Below, in pieces: positions 53,036-63,131 of a DNA stretch of 64,000 bases. Source of the stretch: Trichomonas vaginalis G3 (lineage: Eukaryota; Parabasalia; Trichomonadida; Trichomonadidae); assembly GCF_026262505.1 (NCBI RefSeq), contig NC_067203.1, forward strand, positions 15,512,392-15,576,391, given 5' to 3'. Each line of letters opens with the position of its first letter. The stretch's first letter is position 1. The notes under the pieces were generated by a model. It was not told the origin of the DNA, made no database searches, and worked only from the letters and a program-made list of their open reading frames with translations. Position numbers and translations under genes: made by a program.

Positions 53036-55150
53036 ATGTCTTATCAAGACAATCAACCAAGCCAATACAGTGAATTGCGAAGTATCCACAAATGCTACAT
53101 TGATTTATATAATGTATTATATCAGCTGAAAACAGAAAAAGAAGACGAATTAAACTCAATTTACAAATTGATCAAAACGGAATTGATTGATTCAAAGATA
53201 TGCCATCCACAGAATATTATGAGAGACATTTTAAATATCATTCCATATCATAATCGCTATACAAAGTCATATTTATATCTTGCCAAGCTCATATCAGATG
53301 ATTATCATATCAATGAGGTCTACAACGTCGAACATATTTCAAGTATTCTGTTTTATAAAGAATATGGAATTAAGTTAAACGAAACTCAAGACTTCGAAAA
53401 TACGAAATCAGATAATTTAGATATTCAATCAGAAAATACAATTTACGGAGCAATTATGAATAATGATCTAAAGAGATTCATTTCATTCACAGAAAAAGAG
53501 GGATTTAATAAAGATCAAACACTTTAAGATTATTACTATGAATATTCTAAAAAAGGATATTTATTACTTGAATTATGTTGTTACCATGGAGCTGTTGATT
53601 GTTTCAAGTTATTAAGAACGAAATTTAACTCAGAAATAACCGAAAAATGTCTAGAATTTTCATTTTTAGGAGGAAATCCAGAGATCATGAGTGAATGCTT
53701 GAAATATCAAAAACCAAATAATGAATGCATGAAATATGCAATTATTTCACATAATATTGATTTTGTTACATTCTTGATGAATGAATATAATATAAAGATT
53801 GATTTAAAATCCTGCGGAAAATATAAAAATTTTGAATCATTTTTAGTTTGTTTCGATCAAATTGATGATTTTAACTTATGTTTTGTTTATTCAGCGATGT
53901 TTAATATTCTATCTCTTTGCGAATATTTCATTTCACATGGTGCAAATATAAATGTTAAAGATAAAGATGCAAAAGCAGCTCTTCATTATGCAGCATTAGA
54001 AAATAGTAAAGAAACAGTCGAATTCCTTCTTTCACATGGTGCAAATATCAATGAAAAAGATTATTTTTTGGAAACAGCTCTTCATTATGCAGCAAAAAAT
54101 AATAGTAAAGAAACGGTTGAACTCCTTCTTTCACATGGTGCAAATATCAATGAAAAAGGTGATTTTAAGGATACAGCTCTTCATTATGCAGCAGAGAATA
54201 ATAGTAAAGAAACGGTTGAAATTCTTCTTTCACATGGTGCAAATATCAATGAGAAAAATGGATTAGGACTAACAGCTCTTCATTGTGCAGCAGAGAATAA
54301 TAGTAAAGAAACAGCTGAACTCCTTCTTTCACATGGTGCAAATATCAATGAAAAAGATTATTTTAAGGAAACGGCTCTTCATTATGCAGCAAAAAATAAT
54401 AGACTAGAAACAACCGAACTCCTTCTTTCACATGGTGCAAATATCAATGAGAATGAGGAATTAGGACATACAGCTCTTCATTGTGCAGCAAAAAATAATA
54501 GAAAAGAAACAACCGAACTCCTTCTTTCACATGGTGCAAATATCAATGAGAATGAGGAATTAGGACATACAGCTCTTCATTATGCAGCAAAAAATAATAG
54601 AAAAGAAACAACCGAACTCCTTCTTTCACATGGTGCAAATATCAATGAGAATGAGGAATTAGGACATACAGCTCTTCATTATGCAGCAAAAAATGATAGA
54701 AAAGAAACAACCGAACTCCTTCTTTCACATGGTGCAAATATCAATGAAAAAGATGATGATGGAAAAACAGCTCTTCATTATGCAGCAAAAAATTATAGTA
54801 AAAAAACAGCTAAACTCCTTCTTTCACATGGTGCAAATATCAATGAAAAAGATGCTGATGGAAAAACAGCTCTTCATTGTGCAGCAAAAAATAATAGAAA
54901 AGAAACAGCCGAACTCCTTCTTTCACATGGTGCAAATATCAATGAAAAAGGTGATTTTAAGGATACAGCTCTTCATTATGCAGCAGAGAATAATAGTAAA
55001 GAAACGGTTGAAATTCTTCTTTCACATGGTGCCAGTTTCAATGAAAAAGATGAAGATTGAAATACTGCTTTTGATTTTGCAGAAGATAATGATGGCAGGG
55101 AAATTGAAATTATTTATCATATGATGAAGAAGAATAATTTTCGAAAATGA
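53036..55150 (+). pseudogene. Ankyrin-repeat gene (DUF3447-type head) with two in-frame stops
   Basis: The head (MSYQDNQPSQYSELRSIHKC) is a close paralogue of the intact protein at 29431-31638. The same frame is interrupted by TAA at 53525-53527 and by TGA at 55058-55060, then ends at 55150. Coding similarity continues across both stops (FKLLRTKF, IMSECLKYQKP; then NTAFDFAEDN). The middle is a run of nearly identical ankyrin units. Full length would be ~704 residues. It is probably a young pseudogene, though a shorter protein from the ATG at 53687 through the repeats is conceivable. Confidence 0.85.
53933..55044 (+). repeat. Tandem 99-bp ankyrin-encoding repeats, 12 register points
   Basis: The phrase TCACATGGTGC recurs at exact 99-base intervals from ~53933 to ~55022 (twelve occurrences, eleven whole units). 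Several neighbouring units are identical, or nearly so, at the DNA level; three consecutive ones encode NENEELGHTALH. This indicates recent expansion by unequal exchange or slippage. Confidence 0.9.
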
Positions 55151-55159
55151 AATTTTCAT

Positions 55160-55432
55160 TAGAAATAGATAATAATAAGGCTTTTCGCTCTGTTTGAAAT
55201 TCACATCCATTTCTAATATGGATGTTTTTAACCACTTTAAGAAACGATGTAATTCATTAAGAGATCGTTGGTCAATCAAAATTACATATTCAAAGTCTTT
55301 TTTGTGTCTCATTCAGCGACTTAAAGCTTTCAAAAAAAACTTATATACGCTTAATTATAATGTCAAGCATTTCCTGTTATCTTTGTATTCCTTTATCAAT
55401 TTGACATCGATATCATTAAAAGAAATAAGTAT
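55160..55432 (-). other. Possible relic coding frame on the minus strand
   Basis: One minus-strand frame reads ILISFNDIDVKLIKEYKD, then (after in-frame TAA and TGA) DFEYVILIDQRSLNELHRF and LKWLKTSILEMDVNFKQ. Its composition is coding-like but I recognise no family and there is no start. It may be the remains of a gene overrun by the ankyrin pseudogene end. Confidence 0.25.
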
Positions 55433-55526
55433 AAAAAAAATCAAGAATTTTGGTAGTGGTATTTTACATTAGTATTTGAAATGCAGGGAGTAAAAATCTG
55501 AGTATCAGTAGTATTTTAAAATCAAT

Positions 55527-56006
55527 TTACCAGTTCTCGCGGAATGGAGCGTTGGTAATTGTCTGGATGAGTTCTGGCTTAACAACGTGGGAAGCACGTG
55601 GTTGAGCTGGAAGACGCTTTGGAAGAGCAATCTTTGTGCCGGCCTTCTTGGCTTCCTCGTGAGCCTTGAGGTTAGCCTGGCAACGAGCAACGAAATCGTT
55701 CTTTGACTTGGATGGGAAAACGTGCTCTGTGCGGACGTAGATGCGCTTTGGAGCGATGTGGTTGTTGACACGGCGCTTAACAAGGATACCAACAGCGTGT
55801 GGAGAAACGTTCCAGACGATACCTGTGGCACCATGGTAAACACGGTTTGGCATGCCAGAGTGGAGAGCACCATTGACCTTGATATCGACAATGTCACCAA
55901 TACGGAATGTACGGAGTGTGATGGATGGGGCTGGAGCACCATGCTTGCGGAACTTACGAGCGAAAAGATAGCGTGTAGCGTGACGAAGACCCTCAGTGTG
56001 TCCCAT
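55527..56006 (-). CDS. RPL21: 60S ribosomal protein L21 (eL21), 159 aa
   Basis: The protein starts MGHTEGLRHATRYLFARKFRKHG and contains the eL21 core GDIVDIKVNGALHSGMPNRVYHGATGIV, followed by VNNHIAPKRIYVRTEHV and PAQPRASHVVKPE, all in family order. Length matches eukaryotic eL21 (~160 aa). It is a structural protein of the large subunit. The ATG at 56006 is chosen over the one 90 bases upstream because an M5 initiator (CCTTT) and an M3 element lie directly before it and the family starts there. It is notably less AT-rich and better codon-optimised than its neighbours, as expected for a highly expressed gene. Confidence 0.96.
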   Translation of the reverse strand: MGHTEGLRHATRYLFARKFRKHGAPAPSITLRTFRIGDIVDIKVNGALHSGMPNRVYHGATGIVWNVSPHAVGILVKRRVNNHIAPKRIYVRTEHVFPSKSKNDFVARCQANLKAHEEAKKAGTKIALPKRLPAQPRASHVVKPELIQTITNAPFRENW

Positions 56007-56010
56007 CGAA

Positions 56011-56015
56011 AAAGG
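56011..56015 (-). promoter_or_regulatory. M5 alternative initiator (CCTTT) of eL21
   Basis: On the minus strand this is CCTTT, just upstream of the ATG at 56006. M5 is a known Trichomonas core-promoter element at which transcription starts. Confidence 0.7.
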
Positions 56016-56022
56016 CCCAAAC

Positions 56023-56030
56023 AAACCGCT
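56023..56030 (-). promoter_or_regulatory. M3 Myb-like promoter element of eL21
   Basis: On the minus strand AGCGGTTT fits the M3 consensus exactly and lies seven bases upstream of the M5 motif. Confidence 0.7.
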
Positions 56031-56395
56031 AATTCCCCTCAATTTAGAGACAGACTCCCCCAAAATTAAAAGGATTTTTGGAATATCTATATTCATTTAT
56101 ATACAAAAATACGTAAGGAATATAATGATCTTGATTTTGTCCACAAATAAGGATTTTTCTCTCTCGCACATCTAATTTCAACTAAATTGGCATATTACTA
56201 TAGAATACATATCTTTTATTTTCTATGTATTCCATGATTTTTCTGTTTTTATATCTAAATTCTTTAAGATAAGTCAATAATCATTATCTTCATTTCAAAC
56301 AAATGACAATCTTCATATATAACATGTTTCAAAAGTAATGTATATGGTTTATGTTAATACTATATATAATTATTTTTGAATTTGGTGCATTTTTT
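56031..56395. other. Divergent intergenic region, nothing further recognised
   Basis: Apart from the eL21 promoter motifs at its left edge, no element is seen. The right edge carries GCATTTTTT before the next ATG, an imperfect initiator. Confidence 0.45.
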
Positions 56396-57913
56396 ATGTA
56401 TGAATACAAAAATCAAAATGATGATGAAAACGCAAGCAATGAAATATCAACATTAGACGATAATATCCAAATTGAATGCTTAGACCCATCAATTATATCA
56501 GTGTGTGGATCAAAATTCGAAGATCTCATTTTAAAGTTAGAGGAATTTATAAAAACAGACGCAAACAAAAACCAATACTTCGATTTAACTGATTTAAATA
56601 CTGTTAACGACATCCTTTCTCAAATAACTCCATTATTATCAAATCCTACTTTAGCAGATGAATGTTGTGAATCAGATATTATTATTACAGCATTACAATT
56701 GCTATTTTCAAGTTCTGATACGCCTGAATCTACGCTTAATCACCTTACAGAAATTGGATATAGATTATTATTAAGAAAATTAAACGAAAAAACACAATTT
56801 TTACCAGAAGTATTTTGTTCATTAGCAATAAGTACTACCGGAAATTTACAAAAACGATCAATTGTTTCAATAACCAACATATTAGTAGATTTATACACTC
56901 AAGGAAAAGAAAATGATGAATTAGTCTTGAACATTAATGGATCAGTATCTCAAAAGCTACTTGATGACCTAATGATCGCTAATGATCCAATATTAATAAG
57001 TAATATTTTAAATTATTTTGACAATTTATTATTTCTAATATCACGAACCAAAAATCAGAATCCAAATCTATTTGCAGAGATTAAAACGATTTATCCAAAA
57101 TTGGCAGAAATTTCATTAAGTTTTCTTGACCCTTACAACGAGATATTTACAGCCAGTGCTCTTCAGTTGCTATGCCAATTATGTGAAGATCCATTAGTTA
57201 CAAAGGAACTTCTTAGTTCCGAAAATATTTTTCAAATTTTATTTCATTTGAATGAAATTCATCACGAACTATTTAATAAGTTAGAAGAATCAGAAGGTGA
57301 TGAATTGATAAGCCAAGATATGAAATTATCACATGGAGTCTTTCAATTGATTCGTATTTTATCAATGACACAAAATTTTTCGAAAACAATTCCATTTATA
57401 TTTGAAATACCTGATTTTGCTGATATTTTGAAATTTGAGCTTCATTTCGGACATAAGAATACAAAGGAAATCGTATTTGATATTATAGAATTGTTTATTG
57501 ATACTAGATATGTTTATTTCCAAGAGAATGGTATAATTGATGAATTGTTTTCTATTTATTTAAATGATGAAACATCATTTACAGAAAAATCACATATTGT
57601 TAGAATAATTTTAACATTCTTTGATTTAGTTCCTGATACTGTTATTGAGCCTTATTTAACTGAAGAAGTAGTTATGAGTTTGTGCCAATTACTTGGGAAA
57701 ACTATTCCAGGATATCCAAGATTTAATATTTGTTTTTGTGATGTATTTTATAAGTTGTGTATTTCATTTCCACATGTGTTAGAATTTCTCAGAGATGATG
57801 AAATACATGATGAACTTGATGAATACATAAATGACTTCGAAATGAATGATAGCGCAATTCATTTGCTAAAATTAATTGAAGACGGTCAAGGATCTTCTGA
57901 TGAGTTTGATTAA
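56396..57913 (+). CDS. ARM/HEAT-like helical repeat protein (505 aa), family unknown
   Basis: After an acidic Asn-rich N-terminus (MYEYKNQNDDENASNE) the protein is a regular series of amphipathic helices (for example LEEFIKT, ILSQITPLLSNPTLA, ALQLLCQLCEDPLVTKELLS, VVMSLCQLLGKTIPGYP), typical of armadillo/HEAT solenoids. It ends in an acidic tail. It has no catalytic motif or TM segment. An upstream in-frame ATG at 56351 would add 15 mostly hydrophobic residues. I prefer 56396 because an Inr-like GCATTTTTT abuts it. The frame is intact. Confidence 0.72.
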   Translation: MYEYKNQNDDENASNEISTLDDNIQIECLDPSIISVCGSKFEDLILKLEEFIKTDANKNQYFDLTDLNTVNDILSQITPLLSNPTLADECCESDIIITALQLLFSSSDTPESTLNHLTEIGYRLLLRKLNEKTQFLPEVFCSLAISTTGNLQKRSIVSITNILVDLYTQGKENDELVLNINGSVSQKLLDDLMIANDPILISNILNYFDNLLFLISRTKNQNPNLFAEIKTIYPKLAEISLSFLDPYNEIFTASALQLLCQLCEDPLVTKELLSSENIFQILFHLNEIHHELFNKLEESEGDELISQDMKLSHGVFQLIRILSMTQNFSKTIPFIFEIPDFADILKFELHFGHKNTKEIVFDIIELFIDTRYVYFQENGIIDELFSIYLNDETSFTEKSHIVRIILTFFDLVPDTVIEPYLTEEVVMSLCQLLGKTIPGYPRFNICFCDVFYKLCISFPHVLEFLRDDEIHDELDEYINDFEMNDSAIHLLKLIEDGQGSSDEFD

Positions 57914-58363
57914 ATATATTATTTGTTTATTTTTAACTGAAAGTTTAATTATATCCTTTATCTCTTAATTAAAATTATCATGTCTTCCAATTTTTTAGAT
58001 TTGTTTATCTCATATTGAATTAACTTGCAAAATATAAGTAAAATTATCATGTCAAATTTCTTTTTGAAATGAGAAAATCTAATAATGAGATAAATTTAAT
58101 CGAAATTAGACAACAAATTCAAAGATTCACTTAATTTTTTTGCGAGAGACCCAAATAGAAGTAAATTGTTTTTTTCAACAAGTATTTATACACTTATGGT
58201 AGAGATAAATCATAATGAAATCTATGTTTTCTAAGATCAAATTATAAAAATTGGGAATATTTCATAAATTTCGAAGTCAATTCAGAATATACAGACATAG
58301 AAGCTATTAATGAAGTAAAAATATGCTTATGACAGTTAAAGATAATACAGTAAACAAATAGAT
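57914..58363. other. Convergent intergenic region, nothing recognised
   Basis: This is AT-rich. The phrase AAATTATCATGTC occurs twice (about 57972 and 58040). No gene is seen. Confidence 0.4.
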
Positions 58364-59564
58364 TTATGATAATGTCGGAATTAATGATGAAAGAGCGGTA
58401 TCATCAATGTGGGTGAGCTTTTCAATAAATACTGGAATATTTGCTTCCCCTTCTGATTCCATCAACAGGGAATTAAGATGTGTTTTGAGCAATCAACCAA
58501 AATTTGTTCATAACTTTGCATAATTTTGATATTAGGAACGTTGAAGTCTGCTGGTATTGCAACAGATTTCTCTATCAATCTAGAAGTGATCTTTGACGCT
58601 GCTGCTTGAGGATATAAAACAAATGGGAGAGGAATTCCGAGAATTCTGGACAATTCTCGAATATAATGTGTAGCATATCCCAAATAAGCTCTCATTTCGT
58701 TAAATTGTTGCAAATTTGCAGGTGTTTGGTAATAATTCATGTAACAAAACTTGTTGTTGTCTCCCAATGGAAATATTAGAAGCATCTCTTGAAGAGCCAT
58801 CAGTCTGTACTCTTTCATTTTTTCGTAAGCTTCGATATCAGGTTTTGATGTTGTAATTCTTTCTTTATTTGCTTGTATATGCTTCGTAAGTTGTTCTTTT
58901 AGCGCCGATCGTCCTTCGTCATTTGTTGTTATGATAGTTGCCGCTTGCATTTTTTGATTTTGGTCGATAAAATCATGTTGAACTCTTCTTTTCTCTTTCA
59001 TGCACTCCTCGTATTGCACCTTAAGGTCAGATAGTTCCTTTAAGTTAAGTCCTGTTTGAACAAGCCTTTCTTTTGTTTCGATAAAAGATTTTTGAGATTG
59101 TTGTAATTCTTCTATTTGGGCTTTGACTTGTACAACATTACGATAATCTAATGTTAATATAAAATCAACGTTAAATGAAACAGGATCTTCACTAATTGCA
59201 TCAGATCTGCAGTAATATCCAGATTTGAATTCTAAAAGTAAAACATCGTAAATAGGTTTGAAACTTCTTGGCATTCCAAGGAAGATTAGTCCATTTAAAT
59301 CGATTGTTTTTTCAAGATCGTTGAATTTGACTTTAAATTCCTTTGTTTTTGTTCTATGTTCTTTAAGTTCGACTAACTTTTCACAATTCCATGTAATTTT
59401 GTTATCAGAATTGGTGATTTTATTAATTTCAAACTTTTTTCGTCAATTTGGACGATTAGAGGAGGTATTTCACTAAAATGCGCATCAGAGTAAATGGTAA
59501 ATGATAAGATTTCATGAAAATTAAAGCTTGGAGGAATGAATACACATTGGACAGTATCCCCCAT
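58364..59564 (-). pseudogene. UVRAG/Vps38/Atg14-like protein gene with two single-base frameshifts (~400 codons)
   Basis: The frame opens MGDTVQCVFIPPSFNFHEIL (C2-like), shifts at the A/T homopolymer at 59435-59440, and continues with FEINKITNSDNKITWNCEKL, LIFLGMPRSFKP and a coiled coil (~residues 130-220). A BARA-like end follows: LLIFPLGDNN, LGYATHYIRELSRILGIPLPF and VLYPQAAASKI. A second shift near 58490 gives a final MESEGEANIPVFIEKLTH... to the stop at 58364. The order C2, coiled coil, LGY-aromatic domain fits UVRAG/Vps38, a subunit of the class III PI3-kinase (Vps34) complex in endosome/autophagy traffic. An Inr precedes the ATG. The lesions may be real or sequencing errors. Confidence 0.6.
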
Positions 59565-59569
59565 CTTAA

Positions 59570-59577
59570 AATAATGA
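59570..59577 (-). promoter_or_regulatory. Inr-type initiator of the UVRAG-like gene
   Basis: On the minus strand this reads TCATTATT, 6-13 bases before the ATG at 59564. It supports the claim that the first short frame is the true N-terminus. Confidence 0.55.
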
Positions 59578-59854
59578 CAAAATATAGATATAAATCATAT
59601 ATTTATGGTGAATATTATCAGAATGTAAGAAAATTGAAGTTCAATTAAAATTGCCGATTTGAATTTCTTGAATAATGATCTTTTAACAAAGAAATAATTA
59701 TCAGTGGCTGTATGTTGATAGCATATATTCACCATTTAATGATTAGGCAACTACAATCCAAAAACTGACACACCTAAAAAAAAATAAAAATCATTTCCTA
59801 TTAGACCACTTAGACAGTGTTTTTATATTCACTCTCCAATTAGCTATTATATTC

Positions 59855-60624
59855 ATGAAGCAGACAAATTCAAAAAATTTTTTTGCTCATTCGTTTGCAA
59901 TTTTCACGAAAATTTGCAATAATTTTGCTTTTTCTAGTTATGTCATATTCCATTGTAGACTATTATCGTTACTTTTGTATGGATCTCGAAGCAGAATTAA
60001 GTTTATTTCCATTCAAACAAAATCTCGAAATTTATATACAAACTGACTATAGAATAGATTTTAACAAAGACAAAACCATGTGTGACAGATGCAAATTCAA
60101 CTCATCTAATAATCTAGCCAATAGTAGTAATCATGATGTTGTAATTTCCTACACAACAAGTAGACCATTTAACATGGTTATATTTATTAGAACATTACGT
60201 CAAACTGGCTCGAATTGCAGCGTTGTATTTTTTGTAACAGACGAATTTTTATCAAAAGTAAGTAACGACACCAAAAATTACGTTCTCAAGTGTGGAGGTC
60301 AATTCATAAACTACCATCAACCAACATACACCGAATTAGAAGACGATTGGTCTGATCCTTATATTCATATACATAATTTCATTAGATTAAATCTTCACGA
60401 ATATTTCGAATGATAACGTCAAACATTTGGCAATGGTTGGTATTAAGAGAGGCCAGAAGCTTGGAAATATCACAGGTATAAACAGAAATGATCTTACAGT
60501 TGCAATTCTCCATCAAGTTCATTGGAATCCGTACTTGTTTAATCAGTTGGAAGAAATATGTCCAAAACCTCCAGGAGATTTCAGAGATTACTTAGGAAGA
60601 TGTAAGGGATGCTTTGGTTACTAA
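59855..60624 (+). pseudogene. Type II membrane glycosyltransferase-like gene, frameshifted and internally deleted
   Basis: An ATG at 59855 (MKQTNSKNFF) is followed, after a probable change in the T7 run, by RLQFSRKFAIILLFLVMSYS, a good signal-anchor, and then a lumenal part (DVVISYTTSRPFNMVIFIRT, VVFFVTDEFL, YVLKCGGQF). That frame stops at 60413. Two bases on, another frame encodes KHLAMVGIKRGQKLGNITGI, LHQVHWNPYLFNQLEE and a Cys-containing C-terminus to 60624. The expected central portion between them is missing. The arrangement resembles nucleotide-sugar transferases of the secretory pathway. The exact family is not certain. Confidence 0.55.
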
Positions 60625-60960
60625 AACAACGAGAAAAATCTAAAATTCAAAATGAAAAAATATAATGATAATAATATTGAGAATTCAAGAGCGCTGTGCC
60701 TACCGAGAATTCTTAGAATGATCTGTTTTTCTTTCGTGTTATAGAAAAAATGTTTTTATATGTTATGTAAAGATTATGTTTGTATTTATAGGATTTCCGA
60801 TATTTTTTCTTAACTGCTTTACCTTAAACAAGCTCTACTCTCATCTGAAAAGAATCTCAATAAAAATTAAAAATAATTATTTTAATAATGATATCCATGT
60901 GTTTTGAAAGTATGGACTGCTTTATCATACTTCAAAAATTATGATTTCATCATAATTGTT
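60625..60960. other. Intergenic region, nothing recognised
   Basis: Apart from a short imperfect GAATTC-containing inverted phrase near 60680-60715, no feature is seen. Confidence 0.4.
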
Positions 60961-60972
60961 TCATTTTCATTA
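60961..60972 (+). promoter_or_regulatory. Inr-type initiator of the COG1-like gene
   Basis: TCATTTTCATTA directly precedes the ATG at 60973. Both TCATTT and TCATTA fit the Inr. This selects that ATG over one 69 bases upstream. Confidence 0.6.
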
Positions 60973-61971
60973 ATGTCGGAAGTTCTGAATGTTAATATCA
61001 ATGAAGATCCCCGACTATTATTTGAAAAATATGATGTAGCTACCATTAAAAAGATTAAAGAATCTGCACAAACTGAAATTGAACACAAGCAAAATGTTTT
61101 AAGGCAATTTATTGGAGATAATTATAAACCAGTTTTAGAAACTCCTCCTGTACTTAAAGATATACAAGTAATTTTTGAAGATACCAGGCAAACATTATCT
61201 AAAATTACAGAATATTCAAAAAACTTCAATTCAGATGGTGAAATTCAGGAAAAACAACCAGCTTCTCCTTATTCAGAAGTATCACAATTGTATATGAGCG
61301 CTCTTTATTGCTTAGACAATAATAAATTTATCGAATCTTTACAAAATTCTGAATTAGCAAAAGAAAAATTAAAATTAATTGGTAAAAACTCAATTATAGC
61401 AATTTCATTAAGTGTTGCAATTGATTCTCTACCAAGTCGTATTCTTACAACAATCAAAAACTACTTAGAAGATCCAAATACAACTTTATCTTCTCCAATT
61501 CTTTCAGATTGCTATACAACCCTCATGAAATTCAATAAAGTTCAGCGTTTGAAATCATCAAATCCTTTCGAATTCATTAAAGAAGCGTTGATACAAAGAA
61601 TTAAAAAATTATTCGAAAAAATTGGACAAATTAATGACATTTGTCAAAAGTTTTTACTCGTTTTAGAATCATCGATTGCATTTCTTAGTACTATTCATGA
61701 AGATTCCACTGATTTCATTGATACAATCACAAATTCATTCAGTAACTCGGATACATCTCATCTAGCCAATATCGAATTACGAGATTTATTCAGACACGCC
61801 AAATCAATCCAAGATTTAGCAAATTCAAGCATAAATTCTCCAAATATTATTTCATTTTTGAATGAAACCGCAATTTCACCAGATTTCTGGAAATCAGCCT
61901 TCCTCCCTGTATTTAAGACGTTTTTATTCTATAATGTCTATAATGAAAAATTTTCATACTTAATTTTTTGA
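60973..61971 (+). CDS. COG1/Vps51-family N-terminal protein, short (332 aa)
   Basis: The N-terminus (DPRLLFEKYDVATIKKIKES, then AQTEIEHKQNVLRQFIGDNY) closely follows the conserved start of COG complex subunit 1, including the EIEHK..LR..IG..Y signature. The rest is helical. COG1 belongs to the lobe A tether of the conserved oligomeric Golgi complex, acting in intra-Golgi retrograde transport. Animal COG1 is ~980 residues, while this ends at 332, 110 bases before the kinase gene. It may be a 3'-truncated copy or a divergent short form; another full-length COG1 elsewhere in the genome would favour truncation. Start and promoter look intact. Confidence 0.68.
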   Translation: MSEVLNVNINEDPRLLFEKYDVATIKKIKESAQTEIEHKQNVLRQFIGDNYKPVLETPPVLKDIQVIFEDTRQTLSKITEYSKNFNSDGEIQEKQPASPYSEVSQLYMSALYCLDNNKFIESLQNSELAKEKLKLIGKNSIIAISLSVAIDSLPSRILTTIKNYLEDPNTTLSSPILSDCYTTLMKFNKVQRLKSSNPFEFIKEALIQRIKKLFEKIGQINDICQKFLLVLESSIAFLSTIHEDSTDFIDTITNSFSNSDTSHLANIELRDLFRHAKSIQDLANSSINSPNIISFLNETAISPDFWKSAFLPVFKTFLFYNVYNEKFSYLIF

Positions 61972-62081
61972 ATACTGTAGTTCCTACAATTAAATTATAT
62001 CAATTCTATTGGATGAAACATTATCAGTATATGTTTTTGCAGAACTTTAATTGAGTAATAGCCGATAAAAGTAAATTTTGA

Positions 62082-63131
62082 ATGGAAGAAGCACTGGTTC
62101 CGCAGTCAATAGGAAGCTACCTAATACGAGATAAGCTAGGTTCCGGTGGATTCTCTTCTGTATTTCAATCTCTTGATACTCGAACTCAAATACCAGTTGC
62201 TATTAAAGTAATTGATAAACATCGAGTAAATTTACAGTCGCTACAACGCGAAGAGGATCTCCTCAAAAAGCTCGATCATCCATTTTGTGTTTCTTTTTAT
62301 GAATTTTTCGAAGATGAACACTATTATTATTTAGTAATGGAATACGTCGAAGGAAGAACAATTTTCAAACTTATTAATGCAAAGGGTGCATTACCAGAAT
62401 GGCTTTGCAGACATGTTTTTTGCCAATTAATCTGTGCTTTAGATTATTTACACTCAACACTAAAATGCGTTCATCGCGATATCAAGGCAGAAAATATCAT
62501 GTTAGACAATAGTGGCAATATTAAATTAATTGACTTTGGTCTTAGTAACATTTTCGAGAGTAATAATACACTTTTAAGTACAGTTGTTGGATCTCCAGCA
62601 TATGCACCTCCCGAAATGTTCAATGGCCAGAAATATAACGCAAATACAGATCTTTGGAGCGCCGGCGTTGTTTTGTATGCAATGAGCGTTGGAAAGCTTC
62701 CATTTACAGATCCGTGCTTCCAGAAGCTCGTACAAAAAATTACAATGCTAGAGCCAGAATATCCAGAGGATCTTTCTCCTTTATTAGTCGATTTATTACA
62801 TAGAATGCTTATGAAGGATTTCAACTGCCGTATGTCGATTGCCAAAATCAGGGATCACCCCTGGTTCACGAAATACCGCTATTCACCAATCATGACGGCT
62901 GATTACGAAATTGACCAACATTACAGAATTCACGGTACAGACGATGGCGACGAAGATGTCCTTAAACGACTTCAAGACTTAAACTTCAATGGAATACAAC
63001 TACAGAGACTAGCTCGAAACAATGTTTATAGTAGTGATGTAGCTCCATTTCAAATTGTACACAGATATATCATCAAACAGAAAATGAAAGGTATGTATAA
63101 GCAAGCCCAGGATGATGCAAACGGGGATTAA
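62082..63131 (+). CDS. CAMK/SNF1-like serine/threonine protein kinase (349 aa)
   Basis: The complete kinase domain spans residues ~10-265: Gly loop LGSGGFSSV, VAIKV lysine, HRDIKAENIM catalytic loop, DFGLS metal-binding motif, an activation segment ending GSPAYAPPE, and DLWSAGVVLY, followed by HPWF, the CAMKL end mark. A C-terminal ~80 residues follow (LKRLQDLNFNGIQLQRL), possibly a UBA-like helix set as in AMPK-related kinases. It phosphorylates Ser/Thr; the substrates are unknown. The sequence after the stop looks coding in other frames, so the natural protein may have been longer. Confidence 0.92.
   Translation: MEEALVPQSIGSYLIRDKLGSGGFSSVFQSLDTRTQIPVAIKVIDKHRVNLQSLQREEDLLKKLDHPFCVSFYEFFEDEHYYYLVMEYVEGRTIFKLINAKGALPEWLCRHVFCQLICALDYLHSTLKCVHRDIKAENIMLDNSGNIKLIDFGLSNIFESNNTLLSTVVGSPAYAPPEMFNGQKYNANTDLWSAGVVLYAMSVGKLPFTDPCFQKLVQKITMLEPEYPEDLSPLLVDLLHRMLMKDFNCRMSIAKIRDHPWFTKYRYSPIMTADYEIDQHYRIHGTDDGDEDVLKRLQDLNFNGIQLQRLARNNVYSSDVAPFQIVHRYIIKQKMKGMYKQAQDDANGD

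Noticed and set aside
53933-55044. CRISPR-like regular repeats
   Set aside because: The 99-bp period is the ankyrin codon unit in a eukaryotic gene, not repeat-spacer structure.
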